35,526 nt of DNA from Saprospiraceae bacterium (lineage in GTDB: Bacteria > Bacteroidota > Bacteroidia > Chitinophagales > Saprospiraceae). Position numbers and translations under genes: made by a program. A model generated the notes under the pieces. That model had not been told where the DNA came from and ran no database searches. It saw nothing but the letters and a program-made list of their open reading frames with translations. Positions 29,476 to 35,526 of this stretch are shown piece by piece. The stretch's first letter is position 1. The number at the start of each line of letters is the position of its first letter. The stretch lies in assembly GCA_020628645.1 (NCBI GenBank), contig JAHDES010000065.1:1-35526 (forward strand). Reading direction: 5' to 3'.

Positions 29476-31899
29476 ATGCAATTTATTAAAATGAGACCAT
29501 TTCCTATAGTGTATAGTTTATTATTCTGTTTCATTAGTTCTTCTTTATGGAGTAATCCTGATCCTCAAGCTCCTTTCTCTACCCCTAAAAGTATGTGCAT
29601 TGGTACGGCAGGTACTGTAGACTGGTTAATTTGGTATGACGATGTACCGGGATATACCCACGAAGAAACCTACCATTTACATAATTACCCCCAAAGTCCA
29701 GATGATGTAAAAACCTTAACTTCCATTGCTACTATCCCTAATTATACCAATCATTATGGTTCTATGGTACGCGGATACATTCAAGCTCCAGAAACAGGGA
29801 AATATGTTTTTAATGTAACAGGAGATGATAATGTGGAATTTATGTTTAGCACAGACGATTTACCCGCTAATTTAGATACAATTGCCAATGTCCCTGGTTG
29901 GTCTGGACAAACAGAGCATGATAAATATCCAGAACAAACTTCCGACACTTTAAATTTAGTAGCAGGAGAGTACCATTATTTTGAAGCCCGCCATCATGAA
30001 GGGGGTGGGGGAGATCACATTATTGTTCATTGGAAACGTCCATCAATCATAAATAATACCTCATGGGAGGTGATTCATGGCGCATATCTTTATGCTACAG
30101 CATGCGCACCAATTTGCCCTGTAGCAGGAACGCCTTGTGACGATGGAGATGCATCCACTACGAATGATATCGAAGATGGTTTTTGTAATTGTAATGGGTT
30201 TCCAACTTCTGCTCCTGCCTGTGTAGGTGAAGTACGTAATTTAGAAGTATTATATTTTGATGGAGTAGCAGGAAATGATATTACAGATTTACAGGCAGAT
30301 GCTAATTATCCACTTTCGCCTAGTCGTATTGAATTTTTAGAACAAATGAGAGGCCCATTAGCAGCTACTTTTGATGATTTTGGTACTAGAGTGAGTGGCT
30401 TTTTGCGTGTGCCTGTGAGTGGCAATTATACCTTTAATTTATCCAGTAATAATGAAGGGGCATTTTCTTTAAGTACAGATGAAACAGTAGGGAATTTAAC
30501 ACAAGTTTGTTTTGTAGATAATAATATGGGGATTTACTCGCATGATGTAGAACCGTCTCAAACCTCCTCTCCGATAGCCTTGACGGCTGGAAATTTTTAT
30601 TATTTTGAATTAGAACATAAAGATGGCTGTTGTGATGACCACTTTCATCTTTTTTGGAAAACACCTTTTACCAATGATGATTTATGGCGTTTTGTAGATG
30701 GGGTGTATCTCTTCCAAAATACTTGTGATATGGCTTGTTCGCCTCAAGGAACACCTTGTGATGATGGAGATGCTACTACTTTTAATGACCAATACGATGC
30801 GAGTTGTAGCTGTATAGGGACGCCCTGTGCCGATCCAGATTGTACCAATGCACTTGATTATGTTCCATTTGACGATTGTGCGTATACAGAGGAACATTCT
30901 ACGCATGAGGATGATTCTTGGTTATCGTGTGTTCCTTCTCAAGGACCTAACCCTGCACGAGCACCGGGGCATTGGGTGCATTATGATTTTGGAGCACCTT
31001 ACATTTTAGAAAACTCACAAATTTGGAATTATAATGTAACAGGAGGAACAGCGCAAGGCTTTGAAGAAGTCGTTGTGGATTATTCCTTAGATGGGATCAA
31101 TTGGACAGAGTTGGGGACGTATACTTGGTCACAAGCCCCAGGTACAAATAATTATGGAGGCTTTAATTTCCCAGATGTAAATGGTTTAGCAGCACGACAT
31201 GTTTTAATTACAGCACTGGGTAATTTTGATGATTCGGCTTGTATGGGAATAAGTGAAATTACATTCTCCGCTAATGAATGTCCAGAAGTAGGCACGCCTT
31301 GTGATGATGGTGATCCAGCAACATCTGGTGACAGTTATGACAGTCAGTGTAATTGTGCAGGTGCAGCGATCATTGTCAATGAATGTACGGTGGTAAGTCG
31401 TACCATCAATGATAATCCTGTAGTGACGAATAATTATAGTGCCATTGAAACGATTTTTTCAGCAGGAGTTGTTCCCGTTGGGGCAATAGTCAGTTACATT
31501 GCTGGAGAAAGTATTACCCTAAATCCAGGCTTTGAAGTAGTCTTAGGAGCAGATTTTTTGGCAGATATTATTCCATGTTCTCCTCCATCTACTAATTTTA
31601 CGCTCCAAGATGGAACGGTTGGGAATATAGAAGCCGCTACGGCTACTTGGTTGACCATTGAAGAAAATGAAGATAATTCTTCTATTCATATTGATTATCA
31701 TCTTCCTTATGAAAGTAATGCTCAATTAACGATTTACACACCATCTGGTAAGGTGATTCAGCAACTTTCAAATGGCTATCTTTCTGCGGGGCAATATCAA
31801 AAAATACTCCCCTTACAAAAAGTAAGCAATGGTTTATACTTGATTGTGTTGCAAACAGAAAATGAACGATTGAGTAAGCGATTGGTTATTGTGGATTAG
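29476..31899 (+). CDS. Large T9SS-secreted protein with PA14 and discoidin-like domains
   Basis: The 807-residue protein has a signal peptide (about 1-26), two PA14 carbohydrate-binding-like domains (about 45-205 and 255-412), an F5/8 type C (discoidin)-like domain (about 475-600) and a module with YIAGESITLNPGF (about 635-701). A type 9 secretion sorting domain ends it (about 730-807, LTIYTPSGKVIQQL…NGLYLIVL…KRLVIVD). Three copies of a motif beginning GTPCDDGD (218, 425, 606) separate the domains; the acidic spacing resembles a calcium-binding loop. It is probably displayed on the cell surface and binds glycans. Third in the DUF1800-DUF1501 cluster. No enzymatic domain is seen. Confidence 0.88.
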   Translation: MQFIKMRPFPIVYSLLFCFISSSLWSNPDPQAPFSTPKSMCIGTAGTVDWLIWYDDVPGYTHEETYHLHNYPQSPDDVKTLTSIATIPNYTNHYGSMVRGYIQAPETGKYVFNVTGDDNVEFMFSTDDLPANLDTIANVPGWSGQTEHDKYPEQTSDTLNLVAGEYHYFEARHHEGGGGDHIIVHWKRPSIINNTSWEVIHGAYLYATACAPICPVAGTPCDDGDASTTNDIEDGFCNCNGFPTSAPACVGEVRNLEVLYFDGVAGNDITDLQADANYPLSPSRIEFLEQMRGPLAATFDDFGTRVSGFLRVPVSGNYTFNLSSNNEGAFSLSTDETVGNLTQVCFVDNNMGIYSHDVEPSQTSSPIALTAGNFYYFELEHKDGCCDDHFHLFWKTPFTNDDLWRFVDGVYLFQNTCDMACSPQGTPCDDGDATTFNDQYDASCSCIGTPCADPDCTNALDYVPFDDCAYTEEHSTHEDDSWLSCVPSQGPNPARAPGHWVHYDFGAPYILENSQIWNYNVTGGTAQGFEEVVVDYSLDGINWTELGTYTWSQAPGTNNYGGFNFPDVNGLAARHVLITALGNFDDSACMGISEITFSANECPEVGTPCDDGDPATSGDSYDSQCNCAGAAIIVNECTVVSRTINDNPVVTNNYSAIETIFSAGVVPVGAIVSYIAGESITLNPGFEVVLGADFLADIIPCSPPSTNFTLQDGTVGNIEAATATWLTIEENEDNSSIHIDYHLPYESNAQLTIYTPSGKVIQQLSNGYLSAGQYQKILPLQKVSNGLYLIVLQTENERLSKRLVIVD

Positions 31900-32111
31900 A
31901 TCGAATGATTTCAAATGGATGCTTTTAAGTAGCCTAACTTATTTGCTTGTCTAATAACTGCATTCATCATAAAAATTGTAAGAAACGGACTAAAAGGAGG
32001 TTACGCACAATTTTTTGGTGAATCTTAAAAGCAGTTATTGACCAAATAATTAGGTAAACCTACTTAAATGTTCTTTTGTGGTTCAAAATTATTTTGGGAT
32101 GTCCTTAGTGG

Positions 32112-32140
32112 TTGATTTTTTAAAAATTATTGTATCTTTA
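32112..32140 (+). promoter_or_regulatory. Promoter of the ABM-fold gene
   Basis: TTG (32112-32114), an 18-bp spacer and TATCTTTA (32133-32140) form a Bacteroidota promoter. The ATG is 19 bp downstream, so the leader is about 12 nt. Confidence 0.6.
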
Positions 32141-32158
32141 TTTTAAAAATAAAACTTT

Positions 32159-32455
32159 ATGTATAAAGATGTAATTTCTTATGAATTAGCAGAGGGCATT
32201 ACAATAGATCGTTTATTGCAAGTGGCTCAACAAATCATTAATGATTGGATGAAAAAATTAACAGGTTTCATCAAATGGGAAATTCATGCCAATAGTGATG
32301 GCTCGTATACGGATATTGTATATTGGGAAAATGAAGCCGCCGCCAAAAAAGCAGAAAAAGAAATGGCGAATATTCCCAACGCAGGCGATTGGTTTGCTTG
32401 TTATAAACCAGAGACAATCAGTAGCAAAAAATTGAGCCAGCTTGCTGAATTTTAG
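32159..32455 (+). CDS. Small ABM-fold (dimeric alpha/beta barrel) protein
   Basis: The 98-residue cytosolic protein resembles antibiotic biosynthesis monooxygenase-type proteins. It has a first strand ending in YELAEG, a helix, then the strands GFIKWEIHANSDGSYTDIVYWEN and a helix with AAAKKAEKEM. Such proteins form dimeric barrels and act as small oxygenases, haem-degrading enzymes or binding proteins. No haem or catalytic residue can be fixed. It has its own promoter. The 259 bp before it hold no other gene. Confidence 0.72.
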   Translation: MYKDVISYELAEGITIDRLLQVAQQIINDWMKKLTGFIKWEIHANSDGSYTDIVYWENEAAAKKAEKEMANIPNAGDWFACYKPETISSKKLSQLAEF

Positions 32456-32541
32456 ATTTTTCATAGCATAAAATTATCTTCATCTTAATAAATAAGCTTA
32501 CTAAATCGTCCTTAGAACTAAACGAAAGTCTTTAAAAAGCG

Positions 32542-32570
32542 TTGATATTTCTATAAGTAACCTAACTTTA
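32542..32570 (+). promoter_or_regulatory. Promoter of the desaturase-Sor operon
   Basis: TTG (32542-32544), an 18-bp spacer and TAACTTTA (32563-32570) match the promoters at 25784 and 32112. The -7 element ends 4 bp before the ATG at 32575, so transcription would start at or near the start codon and the mRNA would be leaderless. Confidence 0.5.
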
Positions 32571-32574
32571 TAGC

Positions 32575-33630
32575 ATGGAAAAATACTGGAATATCTTTGT
32601 CAATGGCTACAGTGGTTATGCTAATTATTTATGGTATGAAATCACGCACCCTTCTTGGAAAAACTATTTTTATTGGCTCATTTTAGTTTCTTTATTTTTC
32701 TTTGTGTTAGAAGTATTGATTCCTTGGCGGAAAAAACAAGCTATTCTCCGTAAAGATTTTTGGTTGGATGCGTTCTACATGTTTTTCAACTTCTTTTTAT
32801 TTTCACTAATCATTTATAATGCTGCTTCTGATGTAATTGTTAATTTATTTAATGATGGAATAAAAGCTATTGCAGGAGGTTTCGATCTACAGGCGCAAAA
32901 TCCTCTTCGCCATTTTCCTATGTGGTCAGTTTTATTGATAGGATTTTTAGTACGCGATTTTGTTCAATGGTGGATTCATCGTTTATTACATAAATCGGAT
33001 TGGTTATGGGAGTTTCATAAAGTGCATCACTCTGTAGAACAAATGGGCTTTGCGGCACACTTGCGGTATCATTGGATGGAAAATGTGGTGTATCGAACCC
33101 TAGAATATATTCCGCTAGCCTTGTTAGGAATTGGGTTGTATGATTTTTTTATCATTCATATTTTCACACTAGCTTGGGGGCATTATAATCATTCCAATAT
33201 TAGTGTGAGCGGACAGTTAACAGGTGGTATTTTGGGTGGGTTAATAGGAATAGTGATAGTTAATAACCTACTTGATATACAACTTTTAATAGAAGCATCT
33301 TTGGGGACTAAAATTGGCGTGTTTCTACTTTGTGTTGCTTTAGGAAGTGTATTGCTGGGTCGCATTATGAAATATCTTTTTAATAGCCCTGAAATGCATA
33401 TTTGGCATCACTCTTATGAACTACCTGACGATCGACGCTATGGGATTAATTTTGGTTTGACCCTCGCAATTTGGGATTATCTTTTTGGTACAGCTTACAT
33501 TCCTCATAGTGGGCAGCATATTCGTCTCGGTTTTCCAGGAGTAGATGCTTTTCCTGATAATTTTGTTCAACAACTCAAACATGGTTTTGGTGATTCTGCA
33601 CGCGAACAAAAAGAATTTGATCGGGTATAA
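32575..33630 (+). CDS. Sterol desaturase / fatty acid hydroxylase family membrane enzyme with inserted hairpin
   Basis: The 351-residue membrane protein has the di-iron histidine clusters of the family: H135-RLL-H139, H148-KV-HH (H151, H152), H203-YN-H206 and H275-IW-HH (H278, H279), followed by YGINFGLTLAIWDYLFGTAY. Between H206 and the last cluster lies an extra hydrophobic segment of about 50 residues (about 213-262), where most relatives go directly to the final H-x-x-HH cluster. The enzyme probably modifies a lipid or hopanoid at the membrane; the substrate is unknown. It is 32 bp upstream of the SorA-like gene and likely in one operon. Confidence 0.9.
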   Translation: MEKYWNIFVNGYSGYANYLWYEITHPSWKNYFYWLILVSLFFFVLEVLIPWRKKQAILRKDFWLDAFYMFFNFFLFSLIIYNAASDVIVNLFNDGIKAIAGGFDLQAQNPLRHFPMWSVLLIGFLVRDFVQWWIHRLLHKSDWLWEFHKVHHSVEQMGFAAHLRYHWMENVVYRTLEYIPLALLGIGLYDFFIIHIFTLAWGHYNHSNISVSGQLTGGILGGLIGIVIVNNLLDIQLLIEASLGTKIGVFLLCVALGSVLLGRIMKYLFNSPEMHIWHHSYELPDDRRYGINFGLTLAIWDYLFGTAYIPHSGQHIRLGFPGVDAFPDNFVQQLKHGFGDSAREQKEFDRV

Positions 33631-33662
33631 TAAAAATACATTTAGCAATTCAGACGAAAAAC

Positions 33663-34952
33663 ATGACATCTAAAAAAAGACAACCTCTTTTAGATAAGCA
33701 CAAAGATAGATCTCCATCTGTTATTCATCGAAGAAGATTTATTAAAAAAAGTACCCTAAGTGCCTTTTCTCTTGCATTAGGAACTAAACTAGTTTTTGGA
33801 GCTAATTTTCCAAATAAAATGCTTCCCATTGGATTAGAAAATGACCACGAATTTTTCAATTTGCCAGGTAAAAGTCCTCATTTAATAGTATTAAACAATA
33901 AACCCATCAATGCAGAAACCCCTTCTGAATATTTAGATGATCCTTTAACTCCCAACGAATTATTTTTTGTCCGCAATAATGGTATTCCACCAACAGATAT
34001 AGATCTCAATCAATGGACATTGACCATCGAAGGAGAAGCTGCTCAACAAAAAAAAGTATTTACCCTAGCCGATTTAAAATCAAAATTTAAGCATTATACC
34101 TACCATCTTACTCTTGAATGTGGTGGTAATGGTCGATCTGAATTTAACCCTCCTGCCAAAGGTAATCAATGGTCTACAGGAGCAGTAGGCTGTGCAGCTT
34201 GGATGGGCGTTCGACTCAAAGATGTGTTGGAAGCGGTTGGGGTAAAAAGCAATGCCGTGTACATTGGTTATTATGGTGAAGACACACATTTGTCAGGTGA
34301 TCCTAATAAAGTCGTGATTTCAAGAGGTGTGCCTATTAGTAAAGCCTTGGAAGAAGAAAGTTTGATTGCGTGGGAGATGAATGGTACAGCACTTCCACTT
34401 TTAAATGGTTATCCTTTACGTTTAGTATTTGGAGGATATCCAGCTTCTTGTTCTGGAAAATGGTTATCTAAAATTGTCATTCGCAATAAAGTACATGATG
34501 GCCCCAAAATGAATGGACAAGCTTATCGAGTTCCTTGTTCTCCTGTTGCACCAGGGTCAAAAGTAGCAGATGAAGATATGTGTATCATTGAAGGGATGCC
34601 CACCAAATCATTGATTACTTATCCTAAATCAGGAGCCATGCTTAAACTCAATCAACAACTTCCCATTCGAGGAAAAGCTTGGACGAGTACAAAAAGCATC
34701 GCCTCAGTTGCTTATTCGATTGATTTTGGAGCAAGTTGGCAAGAATGTCAATTAGAAGCTGCAAAAAATCGTTATGCTTGGCAGTCTTTTCATGCAAAAA
34801 TTAGTTTCCCAGAAGAAGGTTATTATGAGGTTTGGGCAAAAGCGACGGATGTATTGGGTAATACACAACCCATGCTTCTTCCAGGATGGAATCCTAAAGG
34901 TTATTTGAATAATGCTTGCCATCGTATCGCGATCAAAGTTTTAAAAGCATAA
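33663..34952 (+). CDS. Sulfite oxidase family molybdopterin enzyme (SorA-like)
   Basis: The 429-residue protein has a twin-arginine signal (HRRRFIKKS, about 22-30, then a hydrophobic stretch) and an oxidoreductase molybdopterin domain (about 75-310). The molybdenum ligand is Cys153 in LECGGNGRSEF, and WSTGAVGCAAWMGVRLKDVL and GYPLRLVFGGYPA follow. The Mo-co dimerisation domain covers about 325-428. Such enzymes oxidise sulfite to sulfate in the periplasm and give electrons to cytochrome c. A monoheme cytochrome gene starts 12 bp later, like SorB beside SorA. Sulfite as substrate is inferred; related enzymes act on other small molecules. Confidence 0.9.
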   Translation: MTSKKRQPLLDKHKDRSPSVIHRRRFIKKSTLSAFSLALGTKLVFGANFPNKMLPIGLENDHEFFNLPGKSPHLIVLNNKPINAETPSEYLDDPLTPNELFFVRNNGIPPTDIDLNQWTLTIEGEAAQQKKVFTLADLKSKFKHYTYHLTLECGGNGRSEFNPPAKGNQWSTGAVGCAAWMGVRLKDVLEAVGVKSNAVYIGYYGEDTHLSGDPNKVVISRGVPISKALEEESLIAWEMNGTALPLLNGYPLRLVFGGYPASCSGKWLSKIVIRNKVHDGPKMNGQAYRVPCSPVAPGSKVADEDMCIIEGMPTKSLITYPKSGAMLKLNQQLPIRGKAWTSTKSIASVAYSIDFGASWQECQLEAAKNRYAWQSFHAKISFPEEGYYEVWAKATDVLGNTQPMLLPGWNPKGYLNNACHRIAIKVLKA

Positions 34953-34964
34953 ACACAGCATTCA

Positions 34965-35441
34965 ATGAATACATTAGGAGCATTAAATCAGATATTGCTG
35001 GTTGTTTTAGGAGCTTGGCTCTTAATATTTATGTATGTGCTTGCTAAAGATTTGGGCGTGGACTTTGATCTTCCAAAACAAAACATAACGACTTCTAAAA
35101 GTACCGTATCTTCTAAACCTAAAATAGATGTTGATAGAATTGAAAATGGTATTCATGTTCAGACAGGATTGGTCTATGCAGAAGGATTTGATTTAGTGAG
35201 AGGAACTTGTACATCTTGTCATTCTGCACAATTAATTACCCAGAATCGCGCTACACGAGAAGGTTGGTTACAAATGATTCGTTGGATGCAACAAACGCAA
35301 GGACTTTGGGATTTAGGAGTGAATGAATCCCAAATTTTAGATTATCTATCTAAGCATTACGCACCAAAAGATGTGGGGCGTAGAAAAAATATAGATGTCG
35401 CTGAATTAGAATGGTTTATTTTGGAGCTAGAGGAAGAATGA
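34965..35441 (+). CDS. Membrane-anchored monoheme cytochrome c (SorB-like)
   Basis: The 158-residue protein has one N-terminal membrane helix (about 8-27), a polar linker and a haem-binding C82-TS-C85-H86 site. Met104 or Met108 (WLQMIRWMQQ) is a candidate sixth ligand. The tail ends in acidic residues (LEEE). It starts 12 bp after the SorA-like gene, so it is most likely its electron acceptor, passing electrons to the respiratory chain at the outer face of the cytoplasmic membrane. The DsbD and TlpA-like proteins in the window could help mature it. Confidence 0.9.
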   Translation: MNTLGALNQILLVVLGAWLLIFMYVLAKDLGVDFDLPKQNITTSKSTVSSKPKIDVDRIENGIHVQTGLVYAEGFDLVRGTCTSCHSAQLITQNRATREGWLQMIRWMQQTQGLWDLGVNESQILDYLSKHYAPKDVGRRKNIDVAELEWFILELEEE

Positions 35442-35446
35442 GGTTT

Positions 35447-35481
35447 CCTTTCTATTTCATTACCTTAATAGAAAGGGTTTT
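35447..35481 (+). terminator. Terminator of the desaturase-Sor operon
   Basis: CCTTTCTATT (35447-35456) and AATAGAAAGG (35467-35476) form a perfect 10-bp stem with a 10-nt loop, then GTTTTCC. It lies 6 bp after the cytochrome stop. Confidence 0.75.
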
Positions 35482-35495
35482 CCTATAAAAATTTT

Positions 35496-35513
35496 ACAGT
35501 TTTCAAAAACTGT
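35496..35513. repeat. Short palindrome at the window edge
   Basis: ACAGTTTT and AAAACTGT are exact reverse complements with a 2-nt loop. It may be part of the next gene's control region or of a longer repeat cut by the window. Confidence 0.3.
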
Positions 35514-35526
35514 AGGCATTGGTCAA

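Noticed and set aside
31927-31941. Repeat AAGTAGCCTAACTTA, with near copies at 32555 and 6840
   Set aside because: The similarity is about 14 nt in AT-rich DNA; the copy at 32555 is explained by a promoter -7 element and the others have no matching context.

Overview
The window looks like chromosome of an AT-rich member of the Bacteroidota, probably a free-living Saprospiria- or Lewinella-like bacterium. The evidence is a T9SS C-terminal sorting domain, a DUF1800/DUF1501 gene pair, Bacteroidota-type sigma/anti-sigma pairs, Bacteroidota -33/-7 promoters (TTG-N18/19-TAnnTTTG/A), a GG-leader peptide, and the absence of clear Shine-Dalgarno sites. The genus cannot be fixed from sequence alone.

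Region 1 (1-1.66 kb) is the right end of an integrated element. It holds the tail of a cargo gene, a tyrosine recombinase and a 47-nt 3' fragment of a proline tRNA gene that fits an attachment site. The rest of the element and the intact tRNA would lie to the left, outside the window. Region 2 (1.66-8.1 kb) has a gene-poor stretch, an MscS channel, a sterol-desaturase-type hydroxylase, a secreted metallophosphatase with a C-terminal cell-surface module, and an ECF sigma factor with a small anti-sigma candidate, separated by a palindromic repeat. Region 3 (8.3-13.2 kb), on the minus strand, has a beta-lactamase-fold hydrolase with a GH3-like remnant, a TlpA thioredoxin, a sugar-phosphate isomerase-like TIM barrel and a quinone-oxidoreductase-like dehydrogenase. 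A cruciform-forming intergenic repeat lies in it.

Region 4 (13.4-18.7 kb) is a lipoprotein / ECF sigma / membrane protein operon. Its last protein joins an anti-sigma-like N-terminus to a predicted outer-membrane beta-barrel. It is followed by a 66-residue GG-leader peptide gene, whose terminator lies inside the convergent helical-repeat gene. Region 5 (19-25.8 kb) is rich in envelope and redox functions: a secreted thioredoxin-SPOR fusion, a LolA-like carrier, a DsbD with two N-terminal domains plus a stand-alone third copy, and a multispanning membrane protein. A second copy of the palindromic repeat lies here.

Region 6 (26.2-31.9 kb) is a tight three-gene cluster encoding a DUF1800 protein, a DUF1501 protein and a large PA14/discoidin T9SS-secreted protein, preceded by a 5' leader hairpin. 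Region 7 (32.1-35.5 kb) holds an ABM-fold protein, then an operon of a second sterol-desaturase-like enzyme with a SorA-like molybdoenzyme and a SorB-like monoheme cytochrome c, closed by a terminator.

The most interesting items are the two-copy palindromic repeat family, the cruciform at 10.9 kb, the orphan GG-leader peptide, the sigma-linked anti-sigma/barrel fusion, the thioredoxin-SPOR fusion, the three DsbD-alpha-like modules and the DUF1800-DUF1501-PA14/T9SS cluster. I see no CRISPR array, complete rRNA or tRNA gene, or transposase.
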